This document shows, piece by piece, positions 31,674-40,719 of a stretch of DNA of 47,047 bases. This stretch comes from Thermodesulfobacteriota bacterium. GTDB taxonomy: Bacteria; Desulfobacterota; DSM-4660; Desulfatiglandales; Desulfatiglandaceae. Positions within the stretch are counted from its first letter, which is position 1. Each line of letters begins with the position of its first letter. The stretch spans positions 1 to 47,047 of the forward strand of contig JANQDY010000257.1 in the NCBI GenBank assembly GCA_028278625.1, read 5' to 3'. The notes under the pieces are model-generated. The model was not told the origin of the DNA. It was given only the letters and a program-made list of their open reading frames with translations, and made no database searches. A program made the translations under genes and the position numbers.

Positions 31674-32647
31674 ACCGTTTTCACCTCTTCCATCATGGCT
31701 GGAAATTGCCGGGAGCGGCGTTCGTGGTCTTCCTCCCGTTGATCGTCCCTGAAATGAAAGTGCACATGGCCACCGAAGTACTGATCTACTGCCTGTTCGC
31801 CGTGAGTTTCAATCTACTTCTGGGATACGCGGGGCTCCTTCCTTTCGGATTTGCCGCCATGTTCGGGGTGGGTGCCTATGCGGCGGCGCTTATGTTCAAC
31901 CATCTCGGCGGTACCCCTTTATTGCTCGTCATGGTGGTGGCCGCGGCATCGGGCCTTTTCTCAGCGGTTCTGATCGGTGCCTTTTGCGTGAGATTGGGCG
32001 GCACCTATTTCGCTCTTCTCACCCTGGCCTTTCAGATGTTCTTTTATGCCGTGGCCCTGAAATGGCGAAGCGTCACCAACGGCGACGACGGCATGCCGGT
32101 CATGCGGCCCGATCTCTATTTTCCCGGCCTCGGCAATCTTTCCCTGATGGACATTCACAATCTCTATTGGGTGACCCTCTTCTTCGTGGTCTTTGGTATC
32201 CTGGCCGCCTACCTGTTTCTTAAGACGCCTTTGGGAAACGCCGTGGTCTGCATGCGAGAAAACGAAGAGCGGGCCGCTTTTCTGGGGTACAATACGTATC
32301 TCACCAAACTGACCGTTTTTTCCTTTGCCGGCGCCTTGGCGGGCATTGCCGGCGCCTTATACGCCCTATTCCAGGAGTTCGTGGCGACCACCGCCATTGA
32401 TGCCAATATGTCATTCGCGGTGGTCCTCATGACCATCGTGGGGGGCACGGGTCGATTTGCCGGCCCCATTGTGGGCGCCATATTTTTCATGCTGTTTCAG
32501 GACTGGATTTCCGACATTACGGATCATTGGTGGCTCTACTTCGGCATCCTGTTCATCGTGGTGGTCATGTACCTTGAAGGGGGTGTGAGCAGTCTTTTTG
32601 ACCTGGCACCGGTCAAACGGCTTTTCGGGCGAAAGGCGGCAAAATAG
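31670..32647 (+). CDS. ABC transporter permease LivM type (set 1)
   Basis: A 325-residue permease with about ten helices: LIYCLFAVSFNLLLGYAGLLPFG at the start, GTYFALLTLAFQMFFYAVALKWRSVTNGDDG as the LivM signature region (quoted in part), and the coupling loop RENEERAAFLGYNTYLTKLTVFS. Starts with the last ATG of livH-type gene and ends three nt before the ATPase gene, so translation is coupled. Partner of the 30813-31673 product. Confidence 0.92.
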   Translation: MNRFHLFHHGWKLPGAAFVVFLPLIVPEMKVHMATEVLIYCLFAVSFNLLLGYAGLLPFGFAAMFGVGAYAAALMFNHLGGTPLLLVMVVAAASGLFSAVLIGAFCVRLGGTYFALLTLAFQMFFYAVALKWRSVTNGDDGMPVMRPDLYFPGLGNLSLMDIHNLYWVTLFFVVFGILAAYLFLKTPLGNAVVCMRENEERAAFLGYNTYLTKLTVFSFAGALAGIAGALYALFQEFVATTAIDANMSFAVVLMTIVGGTGRFAGPIVGAIFFMLFQDWISDITDHWWLYFGILFIVVVMYLEGGVSSLFDLAPVKRLFGRKAAK

Positions 32648-32650
32648 ACC

Positions 32651-33412
32651 ATGGGCGTATTGACGCTGGAACATATCCATAAGGACTTCTCGGGTCTTCA
32701 AGTCCTCACGGACATATCCCTTATAATCGAAAAAGGGGAGCGGCACGCCATCATCGGTCCCAACGGCGCCGGCAAGTCCACCCTTTTTAATATCATCACA
32801 GGCCGGTACAAACCTTCACAAGGCACCATCCGCCTCATGGGCCGTGACGTCACGGGCCGCTCCGTTCACAAAATCGCCCGGATGGGCCTTTCCAGGTCTT
32901 TTCAGTTGATCAACAACTTTCCCAAAATGACCGTCTACGAGAACATTCGAAATGCCATTGTCAGCAAAGTGAACCGGCGCTTCAGTGTTAATTCCCTTCT
33001 AGGCCGGTCCCAAAAGATCAAAGGGCAAACGGAAGAGATCCTGCACTTGGTGGGAATGGCGGAGGCAAGGGATGTGCCGGCAACGGAATTGAGCTACGGG
33101 TGGCAGAGAAAACTGGAACTGGCACTGGCACTGGCCCTTGACCCCGCCGTTGTGATGCTGGATGAGCCCATGGCGGGTCTCGATGTGGAAGAGACGAAAG
33201 GATTTATGGAACTGGTCAAAACACTGACCCAAGGAAAGACCCTGGTGGTGGTGGAACACGACATGGATGTGGTCTTCACCCTTGCCGATCGGATCACGGT
33301 CCTCAGCTATGGCGGACTTTTGATCACCGGGTCGCCAAAGGAGGTCAGGGCCAGTGAAGCCGTCAAGAACGCATATCTCGGGAGGAATGCCGGTGCTGCT
33401 GGAGGTGAATGA
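32651..33412 (+). CDS. ABC transporter ATP-binding protein LivG type (set 1)
   Basis: A 253-residue ATPase. Walker A IIGPNGAGKST (about 33-43), a LivG-type signature ELSYGWQRKLELALALAL in place of LSGGQ, Walker B VVMLDEPMAGLD, and the switch His in VVVEHDMDVVF. LivG proteins usually carry an LSYG signature, so this is normal. Its end overlaps the start of the LivF-type gene by 20 nt. Confidence 0.92.
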   Translation: MGVLTLEHIHKDFSGLQVLTDISLIIEKGERHAIIGPNGAGKSTLFNIITGRYKPSQGTIRLMGRDVTGRSVHKIARMGLSRSFQLINNFPKMTVYENIRNAIVSKVNRRFSVNSLLGRSQKIKGQTEEILHLVGMAEARDVPATELSYGWQRKLELALALALDPAVVMLDEPMAGLDVEETKGFMELVKTLTQGKTLVVVEHDMDVVFTLADRITVLSYGGLLITGSPKEVRASEAVKNAYLGRNAGAAGGE

Positions 33413-34097
33413 CATACACGCCTACTATGGTGAAAGCCACATTCTGCAAGGGGTCTCCCTAAAGATTCCAAAAGACGCGACGGTGAGCCTTTTGGGACGA
33501 AACGGGGTGGGAAAGTCCACCCTTCTCAAGTCCGTTGCCGGCATCGTCCGTCCCAGGAAAGGCGAAATCCTTTATAAGGGGGTGAACACGGTGGGCCTGA
33601 AACCCCATGCCATCTGCCGGCTGGGCGTCGGATATGTCCCCGAGGAACGGCGCATATTCCCCAAGCTCTCGGTGCGACAGAATCTGATGGTCGGCATGAA
33701 ACCCGGCTCCCGTTCCGACAATCCCTGGACCATTGATCGCATCTATTCCTTTTTTCCAAGGCTTGGCGAGCGGAACCATCAAAGGGGAAGCAATCTTTCC
33801 GGTGGCGAACAACAGATGCTCACCATCGGAAGGACCCTCATGGGAAACCCCGAGGTTCTGCTGGTGGATGAACCGACGGAGGGCCTGGCACCTTTGATCG
33901 TCGAAAAGGTGCGGGAAATTCTGATCTCCGTCAAAGAGGCCCGTGTCTCCATCCTGCTGGTGGAACAATCCATGGACATGGCCCTGGCCCTGGCGGACAG
34001 CGCCTATGCGATGTCCAGAGGGCAAATTGTTTTTCACGGCACCGGTGACGAACTGAAAACGGCAAAAGATATCAGAAAGCGCTATCTGGAGGTTTGA
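33393..34097 (+). CDS. ABC transporter ATP-binding protein LivF type (set 1)
   Basis: A 234-residue ATPase: Walker A LLGRNGVGKST, LivF signature LSGGEQQMLTIGRTL, Walker B VLLVDEPTEGLAP, and LVEQSMDMALALAD with Gln/Ser at the switch region typical of LivF. Start: GTG 33393 has GGAGG seven nt upstream, whereas ATG 33387 lies only one nt from it; the longer frame from 33354 is inside the LivG-type gene. Forms the ATPase heterodimer with the preceding product. Confidence 0.88.
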   Translation: MLLEVNDIHAYYGESHILQGVSLKIPKDATVSLLGRNGVGKSTLLKSVAGIVRPRKGEILYKGVNTVGLKPHAICRLGVGYVPEERRIFPKLSVRQNLMVGMKPGSRSDNPWTIDRIYSFFPRLGERNHQRGSNLSGGEQQMLTIGRTLMGNPEVLLVDEPTEGLAPLIVEKVREILISVKEARVSILLVEQSMDMALALADSAYAMSRGQIVFHGTGDELKTAKDIRKRYLEV

Positions 34098-34220
34098 GTA
34101 CGGGATCGAAAGGGGGTGAGCGGTTTGAGCAAAGTTGAAGGGATTGCGATCGATAATGAACAGATGAAATAAGAACCTATCGGAAACCTAAGACAAAATT
34201 TGGCAACAAAGGAGGATACC

Positions 34221-35504
34221 ATGTTCATGTCATTTGGTCGGAAGACCGTTTTATCGCTGTGCGTTGTTTTCGCTTTGTCCGCTGTTTTCTTGATGCCAAG
34301 GTCTTCCGTGGCCCAAGACACCATCAAAATCGGACTCATCGATCCCTTCTCAGGCCCCTTTGAATATGCGGGACGACTCTATCTGGCCGCAACCCAATTC
34401 GCCGTCATGGAGCAGAACGCAAAAGGGGGACTCCTCGGAAAGAAACTGGAGATTGTCACCGCCGACAATGAACTCAAACCGGACGTTTCGGTGCGCAAGG
34501 CAAAACGACTGATTTTGGAGGAAAAGGTCGACCTCATCGGTTTCGGCACCGGCACCCACATCGGTATCGCCATGCACAAATTCGCCACATCCTATAAAAT
34601 TCCCCTCATCAACTACGGGGTACTTGCCAATTCTCTTCAAGGAAAGTTCTTCAGCCCCTATACCTTTCGGTTTGCATTAACCGCGCACGGTTTCGCCTCG
34701 GCCCTGGCCCAATTGATGGCGGATAAGCCGTATCGAAAATTCTATATCATCTGTCAGGACTATGCATGGGGCCATGACATGGCCAAGACATTCGAGCGAG
34801 AACTGAAAAAGTACCTGCCCGACGCCAAGATCGTGGGCAAGGATTTCCATCCCATTTCCACAAAAGATTTCGGCCCCTATATCACCAAAGTCAAGGCCGC
34901 GGGCGCCGATGCCATCTTTACCAGCAACTGGGGCATCGACGCGCTCTTACTGGTCAAGCAAGCCCGGGCACTGGGCCTTAAATCTCCTTTTCCCTTTGTG
35001 ATGACCTTTGGCCTGGATCCCTATTTGGAGAACGAATTAAAGGACACCGCCGTGGGCATCTTTCATGCCTATGATTACACCCTTCGCGTGGATACGCCCG
35101 AAAACAAGGATTTTATCAAGAGGTATTACGAAAAGGTGGGGAGCAAGGAAAAAGATTATCTCCTGTGGTGGCCGGAAACCTCCATCGGAAGGACGGCCAT
35201 TGCATGGAAAATGGTCTTTGCGGCCATTGAAAAGGCCGGTTCCGTCAAACCGGACAAGTTGATAACGGCCCTTGAAGGCTTTTCCTATGAAACGCCGGTG
35301 GGGACATGGACCATGCGGGCCTGTGACCATCAGGTGGTCGGACCGCTCTACGGCGGCGAAGTGACGCTGGATCCCAACCCCTGGTTTAACGGCAGCATCG
35401 ATCCCAAAATCAACTTCCCCTGGTTGGGACCAAATATCGTGACGTTCGATGCCAAGAGTGTCGCCATTCCGGCGACGGCCGATTACAACCCCAGGTGCAG
35501 GTAA
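34221..35504 (+). CDS. ABC transporter substrate-binding protein, branched-chain amino acid type (set 2)
   Basis: A 427-residue HAAT-family receptor. The signal peptide is about 1-31 (hydrophobic core VLSLCVVFALSAVFLM, cleavage after SVA). The mature start QDTIKIGLIDPFSGPFEYAG is the usual strand; DNELKPDVSVRKAKRLILEE and ICQDYAWGHDMAKTFERELK follow the fold of this family. ATG 34221 with GGAGG five nt upstream. It is followed by a GC-rich hairpin, then a CoA ligase and the second set of permeases, so receptor and importer of set 2 are split by the ligase gene. Ligand unknown. Confidence 0.9.
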   Translation: MFMSFGRKTVLSLCVVFALSAVFLMPRSSVAQDTIKIGLIDPFSGPFEYAGRLYLAATQFAVMEQNAKGGLLGKKLEIVTADNELKPDVSVRKAKRLILEEKVDLIGFGTGTHIGIAMHKFATSYKIPLINYGVLANSLQGKFFSPYTFRFALTAHGFASALAQLMADKPYRKFYIICQDYAWGHDMAKTFERELKKYLPDAKIVGKDFHPISTKDFGPYITKVKAAGADAIFTSNWGIDALLLVKQARALGLKSPFPFVMTFGLDPYLENELKDTAVGIFHAYDYTLRVDTPENKDFIKRYYEKVGSKEKDYLLWWPETSIGRTAIAWKMVFAAIEKAGSVKPDKLITALEGFSYETPVGTWTMRACDHQVVGPLYGGEVTLDPNPWFNGSIDPKINFPWLGPNIVTFDAKSVAIPATADYNPRCR

Positions 35505-35516
35505 TACGCGGTTAAA

Positions 35517-35533
35517 AGACCGGGGGCCGGTCT
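35517..35533 (+). terminator. GC-rich hairpin after the set 2 binding-protein gene
   Basis: AGACCGG-GGG-CCGGTCT is a perfect 7-bp stem with a three-base loop, 13 nt after the stop codon. No U-tract follows, so it is more likely a partial terminator or an mRNA-stabilising structure that raises binding-protein expression over downstream genes than a full stop. Confidence 0.4.
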
Positions 35534-35613
35534 ACGGGATCTTCACATGCGGACCGGGCTTTGAAGAAATAGCCACTGAAAATTGAATCCAAGTTCTAAC
35601 AGAGGGTGCGCCG

Positions 35614-37149
35614 ATGAACCTGGCACGAATGCTGGATGAAGGGATAGGCAGGTTTGGAACCTATGATCAGCTTCTCTATCAGGGAGATGAAAGACTACGG
35701 GTCCTGACCAATGTCGACATCCGTGAAAGGGCCTGTGCCCTGGCCGCGGGACTCGGCTGGCTCGGGCTGGAACCCGGTGACGTGGTGGCCGTCTGCGTCG
35801 GCAACATCCCGGAGGTTCCGGAGATCATTAACGGCATCATTCGGGCCGGCGGCGTCTTTCTTCCGGTGATCTCCATGCTTACCCCCTCCGAAATCCGGTA
35901 CATCCTTAAGGATTCCGGCGCAAAAATCGTGATCACCGAAGAAAAGGTTTCAGACAAAGTCTTGGAGGCATTGCGGAAAGTTGACCGCTCGCCGGAATTG
36001 ATCTTGGTGGATAGGACCACCCAAGAGAAGGGACGCTCCTATCAAGCACTGCTGAAAGGTTCACCTGGCGAAGAAACCCTTGCCCAGGTCTCCCCCAGTG
36101 ACATAGCCATGCTCATGTACACATCCGGCAGTACCGGGTTTCCCAAAGGGGTGATGCTGACCCACCATAACCTGGAATCCAGCCTGCGACAGGGGGCACG
36201 GGTCTGGCCCCCCACGGCAAAGGACCGATATATCATCACCGTTCCCATGAACCACATTTTCGGCGTTTTGGGGTATCATGAGACCTGCTTCTTCGGTTGC
36301 GGCATGGTACTCCTGCCGCGGTTTAATGCCGAAAAAGTGCTTGATGATATCAGAGATTTCAGAATAACGGTAGCCTTTTTCGTCCCTACCATGATCGCCA
36401 TGATGCTGGAATCCTATGATCCCGGCCGCCACAGCATGGCATCGATCAAACGGATGATCTGTGCCGGCGCCCCCCTTGCGCGGGAGACGCTCGTGTCTGC
36501 CATGGAAAGGTTCGGCGTCAATATTTACCACGGTTATGGTCTTACCGAAGCCGGACCCACCGTGTCCAGGCAACGGGAGGACGCGCCGCTGAAACCGGGG
36601 TCCGTGGGCCCGCCGATTCCGGGTCTCGAACTAATGCTGGTGGATGACCGGGGAAATGCCGTGCCCAAGGGACGGGAAGGCGAGATTATCTGCCGGGGGC
36701 CCGGTGTCATGAAGGGTTATTTGAACAAGCCGGAAGCCACGGCTGCCGCCTTAAGGAACGGATGGCTCTATACCGGTGATCTTGGCCGGCTGGACCCGGA
36801 GGGTGAGCTGTTCATCGTGGGCCGCAAGAAAGATCTCATCATCAAAGGCGGGGAAAACATCGATCCGGGCGTTTCAGAGAATCTCCTTCTGAAGCACCCC
36901 GCGGTCCTGGAAGCGGCCGTGGTCGGCATGCCTGATGCCAAATACGGGGAAGAGGTGGCGGCCGCCGTGGTCCTGAAAAACAGGAAAAACACCACTGAAT
37001 CCGATTTGCTGAACTATATGTCAGAGCATCTTCATCATTTTGTAACACCCAAGAAGATTTTGATCCTTGGCGAACTTCCCAAGACAGGGGTCGGGAAGAT
37101 CCTGAAGCGGGAAATCAAGAAGATGTTCGAGAATTCGTCGACCATTTGA
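35614..37149 (+). CDS. AMP-forming acyl-CoA synthetase/ligase 1
   Basis: A 511-residue ANL-family adenylating enzyme that makes an acyl-AMP and then acyl-CoA. Motifs: P-loop MLMYTSGSTGFPKGVMLTH (about 170-188), YHGYGLTEAGPTVS (A5), LYTGDLGRLDPEGELFIVGR (A7/A8 hinge) and PKTGVGKILKREI with the catalytic Lys near the end. The loop after the hinge reads KGGENIDPGVSEN, where many ligases have GEN-x-PxEIE. ATG at 35614; weak ribosome site AGAGGG. Inserted between a binding protein and importer 2, it probably activates the imported acid. The acid is not identifiable from the motifs. Confidence 0.92.
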   Translation: MNLARMLDEGIGRFGTYDQLLYQGDERLRVLTNVDIRERACALAAGLGWLGLEPGDVVAVCVGNIPEVPEIINGIIRAGGVFLPVISMLTPSEIRYILKDSGAKIVITEEKVSDKVLEALRKVDRSPELILVDRTTQEKGRSYQALLKGSPGEETLAQVSPSDIAMLMYTSGSTGFPKGVMLTHHNLESSLRQGARVWPPTAKDRYIITVPMNHIFGVLGYHETCFFGCGMVLLPRFNAEKVLDDIRDFRITVAFFVPTMIAMMLESYDPGRHSMASIKRMICAGAPLARETLVSAMERFGVNIYHGYGLTEAGPTVSRQREDAPLKPGSVGPPIPGLELMLVDDRGNAVPKGREGEIICRGPGVMKGYLNKPEATAAALRNGWLYTGDLGRLDPEGELFIVGRKKDLIIKGGENIDPGVSENLLLKHPAVLEAAVVGMPDAKYGEEVAAAVVLKNRKNTTESDLLNYMSEHLHHFVTPKKILILGELPKTGVGKILKREIKKMFENSSTI

Positions 37150-37220
37150 CTGGAATGTTTTTCGTGCACCAAGTTTTTTTCGCCTTTTTTGACCATTAAT
37201 CGACCATCTGGGGAAAACAC

Positions 37221-38069
37221 ATGCCGGTTGGAATATGGCTGGACGCTCTGGTTCTATCCGCCATTTACGTCTTAATGGCATCGGGCCTGGTGCTGGTCTT
37301 CAGCATCATGGGTATTTTCAATTTTGCCCACGGACAGTTCTACATGATGGGGGCCTATGCCGTCTACTGCGTTTTTGAAAAGGCCGGTTGCGGCTTTTTC
37401 GTGGGACTCCTGGTTGCGGCACTGGCCGTGGGCATAATCGGCGTCCTGGTGGAAAGAATCGTCTATCGCACCATTGCCCAGCCCATGCAGGTGGTGGTGG
37501 CAAGCATTGCCATCATCAGCGTTTTTGAAGGTATTATTACGCTCATTTTCGGACCCTCTCCCAAGTCGGTCATGTCGGCCTTTCCCGGCACCCTTCAGGC
37601 GGGGGGAGTGGCATTGAGCATGGAACGAGCGTTCACCGTCATCGTGGCGGTGCTGCTGATGGCGGGGCTTTATCTTTTCTTAAACCGTACCCGTCTGGGC
37701 CTTTTCATTCGAGCCTCGGCACAGGAACCCACGGCCGCCCGCCTTTTCGGCATTCATGTTGCGAGACTGGGCTCCCTGGTCATGGGAATCGGATGCGGAC
37801 TGGCCGCTTTGGCCGGCGGCATCATGGCCCCCATCTTTTACGTGGATCCCTGGATCGGGAATACCCCGCTGATCATGGCGCTTCTGGCCATCGTCATCGG
37901 GGGCATGGGTAGCCTTATGGGGGCGGTTCTGGGGGGAATCCTCCTGGGAGCCATCGGGAGTGTGGGCGCCTATTATTTGGGATTCTGGTCCCAGCTCATG
38001 GCATTTGTGGTAGTCATCGCCGTGCTTCTGGTGAGACCACGGGGTTTGTTCGGTTTTTCGGAGAAGTAG
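37221..38069 (+). CDS. ABC transporter permease LivH type (set 2)
   Basis: A 282-residue LivH-type permease: LMASGLVLVFSIMGIFNFAHGQFYMMGAY near the N-terminus (core only), coupling loop TRLGLFIRASAQEPTAARLFGIH, and a C-terminal VVIAVLLVRPRGLFGFSEK. About eight helices. ATG preceded by GGGGAAAACAC. Stop is five nt before the LivM-type ATG. Second importer of the cluster, distinct in sequence from sets 1 and 3. Confidence 0.92.
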   Translation: MPVGIWLDALVLSAIYVLMASGLVLVFSIMGIFNFAHGQFYMMGAYAVYCVFEKAGCGFFVGLLVAALAVGIIGVLVERIVYRTIAQPMQVVVASIAIISVFEGIITLIFGPSPKSVMSAFPGTLQAGGVALSMERAFTVIVAVLLMAGLYLFLNRTRLGLFIRASAQEPTAARLFGIHVARLGSLVMGIGCGLAALAGGIMAPIFYVDPWIGNTPLIMALLAIVIGGMGSLMGAVLGGILLGAIGSVGAYYLGFWSQLMAFVVVIAVLLVRPRGLFGFSEK

Positions 38070-38074
38070 CGACC

Positions 38075-39055
38075 ATGGCGCTTCCCTTAAAAAAAATGGC
38101 GACCACCGGACTGGTCGGTCTGCTGGTGATCCTGTTCCCCCTGGTTGTTCGGGATCGATTTTTATTGGCCACGCTGATTGAATCAACTGTCTGGTGTCTC
38201 TGCGCCGTCGGTTTTGCCGCTGTTTTCCGTGTGGGGCAAATCAGTATGGGCCAGGCCGCGTTTATGGCCATCGGTGGGTATACGGCGGCCATCCTGTCCG
38301 CGAACGCGGGAATCTCCATCTGGTTGACACTTCCCTCCGCCGGTTTTGCCGCGGCGCTGGTGGCCTGTCTTCTTGGCCTTGTGGTCCTGCGGATCGGCGG
38401 ACTGTACTTTGCCATCGCCACCCTGGCATTTGGAGAGATTGCGACCATTATCACTCTGAACTGGTCGGATGTCACCCTGGGACCCACCGGAATCGCGATC
38501 ACGGTCCCGGATGACCTGACCATCGGGGGTCTTGTGATCAGCTTTTCCCGAAGCGCACTCCCTTTTTATTATCTGGGTGTTGCCCTTGTGGCGGTCGCCG
38601 GTCTGATATTCTGGAGAATCGACCGGAGCCGCCTGGGAAGAATCTCGCGGAGCGTGGCGGAAAACGACATTCTTTCCGAGCATCTGGGCATGCAATTGAT
38701 GAAGTACCGGGTCATCATGTTTACCCTTGCGGCTTTTTTCACCGGCGTTGGCGGCGCCCTTTACGTGCACTACCTGCTTTGGGTGGGGCCACCCCTTTTT
38801 ACCGGGGCCCAGTCGTTTGCCGTGCTGATGATGTGTGTGGTGGGTGGCATCGGTTCGCCTGTGGCGGGTCCGGTCCTGGGTGCGATTCTCTTGACCCTGT
38901 CGGGTATCTATATGGGAATTCTCTTTGAAGGACTACGCCCTTTGAGTTATGGCCTCCTGGTTCTGGCAGTCATCTGGCTCCTTCCAGGCGGACTGATGGA
39001 TGTGAAACGGGTTTTTGCGCGTTTGGGGATGGCGGGCGGAAAAGGCTTGGAGTGA
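38075..39055 (+). CDS. ABC transporter permease LivM type (set 2)
   Basis: A 326-residue LivM-type permease: TVWCLCAVGFAAVFRVGQISMGQAAFMAIGGY in the first helices (core only), LRIGGLYFAIATLAFGEIATII as the LivM signature, and coupling loop AENDILSEHLGMQLMKYR. About ten helices; ends LPGGLMDVKRVFARLG. ATG with GGAGAAG nine nt upstream. Adjacent to its LivH-type partner and the set 2 ATPase genes. Confidence 0.92.
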   Translation: MALPLKKMATTGLVGLLVILFPLVVRDRFLLATLIESTVWCLCAVGFAAVFRVGQISMGQAAFMAIGGYTAAILSANAGISIWLTLPSAGFAAALVACLLGLVVLRIGGLYFAIATLAFGEIATIITLNWSDVTLGPTGIAITVPDDLTIGGLVISFSRSALPFYYLGVALVAVAGLIFWRIDRSRLGRISRSVAENDILSEHLGMQLMKYRVIMFTLAAFFTGVGGALYVHYLLWVGPPLFTGAQSFAVLMMCVVGGIGSPVAGPVLGAILLTLSGIYMGILFEGLRPLSYGLLVLAVIWLLPGGLMDVKRVFARLGMAGGKGLE

Positions 39056-39077
39056 GCGGATATTATAGTTCGGATGG

Positions 39078-39860
39078 ATGGTTGAAAGAGGAATGGCGTT
39101 TCTTGAAACCAGACACGTGGTGAAGGACTTCGGTAGCCTTCGGGCACTCCACCGGGTATCTCTGGAGTTGGACCGGGGTGAGGTGCTGGGAATTGTAGGG
39201 CCCAACGGATCAGGAAAAACAACTTTCTTGAATATATTGAGCGGCTATTACAAACCCTCGCAGGGGGATGTTTTTTTTCAAGGCAAAACAGTTTCCCGTC
39301 TGCGGGCAGACCAGATTGCGGCCATGGGGATCATCCGGACCTTTCAATCCAATGTTCTCTACGGCGATGCAACGGTCCTGGAGAGTGTTTTGAGGGGCGG
39401 GTATCTCCAGTCCCGGACCGGTTTTCTTCAGTCATTCTTTAATACCCGTGCTTATTTGGCGGAGGAAGAGGCACTGGAAAAAAGGGCACGTGAGATTGTG
39501 GCGATTTTCAATCTCGAGGAGGACATGGACGTACCGGCCCCCATGCTGCCCCATGGAAAACAGAGGGCGTTGGGTATTGCCATGGCCTTTGCTGCGCGTC
39601 CCACGGTGCTCCTCCTCGACGAACCCCTTGCCGGCATGGACTTCTCGCAAACCCGGCTGGTAGCCGGGGCCATTCAACGGGTAATTGACGAGGGCGTGAC
39701 GGTCCTTCTGGTGGAACACAACATTCGCACCCTCCTGTCGCTCTGCCGAAGAGTCATGGTTCTGGATTCGGGGCGCAGGGTCGCAGACGGCGATCCTGCG
39801 GATGTGATGAACCGGAAAGAAGTGGTAGAAGCCTATCTGGGCATGGACGACGATGTCTGA
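39078..39860 (+). CDS. ABC transporter ATP-binding protein LivG type (set 2)
   Basis: A 260-residue ATPase with Walker A IVGPNGSGKTT, signature MLPHGKQRALGIAMAF (the LPHG variant of LivG proteins), Walker B VLLLDEPLAGMD and LLVEHNIRTLLSL. The start could be ATG 39078 or ATG 39093; the latter has AGAGG too close to function, so the longer form is kept. Overlaps the next ATPase gene by eight nt. Confidence 0.9.
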   Translation: MVERGMAFLETRHVVKDFGSLRALHRVSLELDRGEVLGIVGPNGSGKTTFLNILSGYYKPSQGDVFFQGKTVSRLRADQIAAMGIIRTFQSNVLYGDATVLESVLRGGYLQSRTGFLQSFFNTRAYLAEEEALEKRAREIVAIFNLEEDMDVPAPMLPHGKQRALGIAMAFAARPTVLLLDEPLAGMDFSQTRLVAGAIQRVIDEGVTVLLVEHNIRTLLSLCRRVMVLDSGRRVADGDPADVMNRKEVVEAYLGMDDDV

Positions 39861-40569
39861 AACGCTGCTTCAGTTAAAGGATGTGACGGTTGCCTACGGC
39901 AGTGTGGAGGCTGTCAGGGAGCTTTTCATGAAGGTGGAGACAGATGCGTTTGTGACTATCATTGGAGCCAATGGCGCAGGAAAGACATCCACCTTCAGCG
40001 CCATCAGCGGACTGGCCTCGGTCACCCGGGGGGAAATCTTTTTCATGGGACATCGCATTGACGAACTGAACGCCCCGGATGTGGCCCGTCTCGGCATTGT
40101 CCAGGTCCCGGAAGGAAGAAAGATTTTCCCTTTTCTGACGGTCCTGGAAAACCTCAAGGTGGGCGCCTTTCTTCAAAAGGACAAAAGACGAATCGCCCCA
40201 AAACTTGAACGGGTGTTCAGTCTGTTCCCGGATTTGAAGGCCCGGCTGCACGCCAAGGGAGGCAGTCTCAGCGGGGGGCAGCAGCAGATGCTGGCCGTGG
40301 CCCGTGCCCTCATAGCGGAGCCCAGGCTTCTCATGCTGGATGAACCCTCTCTGGGCCTGAGCCCCCTGCTGGTCAAGCAGCTGGCGCGGCGTCTGCGGCG
40401 AATCAGTGAGGAGGGCATGTCCCTCCTGCTCGTTGAACAGAACGCCCGGATGGCCTTGGGACTGGCCCGATATGGCTATGTTATGGAAAACGGGGAACTG
40501 ACCCTTGAAGGTCGAAGTGGGGATCTCTTGGAGGACAACAGGGTGATAAAGGCGTTTTTGGGGACGTAG
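39853..40569 (+). CDS. ABC transporter ATP-binding protein LivF type (set 2)
   Basis: A 238-residue ATPase: Walker A IIGANGAGKTS, signature LSGGQQQMLAVARAL, Walker B LLMLDEPSLGLSP and LVEQNARMALGLA. Standard LivF length. ATG inside the end of the LivG-type gene indicates translational coupling. A 150-nt spacer with no recognisable gene separates it from the third binding protein, so a new transcript could begin there. Confidence 0.92.
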   Translation: MSETLLQLKDVTVAYGSVEAVRELFMKVETDAFVTIIGANGAGKTSTFSAISGLASVTRGEIFFMGHRIDELNAPDVARLGIVQVPEGRKIFPFLTVLENLKVGAFLQKDKRRIAPKLERVFSLFPDLKARLHAKGGSLSGGQQQMLAVARALIAEPRLLMLDEPSLGLSPLLVKQLARRLRRISEEGMSLLLVEQNARMALGLARYGYVMENGELTLEGRSGDLLEDNRVIKAFLGT

Positions 40570-40719
40570 CGTGGGTACATGATCGGGATGATTGGACGAT
40601 TAGCGGGATGAAAAAGCATGATGAAAGTGAATGGAAGTGGGGACAGGGTTGATGGAATGAAGCTGAACAAGCTGTCTCAATCGTGAATCGGCAATCGAAA
40701 ATCCTATAGGGAGGAAGTT

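Noticed and set aside
34126..34176. Short frame after the set 1 ATPase with a good ribosome site (about 16 codons from TTG)
   Set aside because: Too short and unsupported by any similarity I can recognise; probably chance or a relic.
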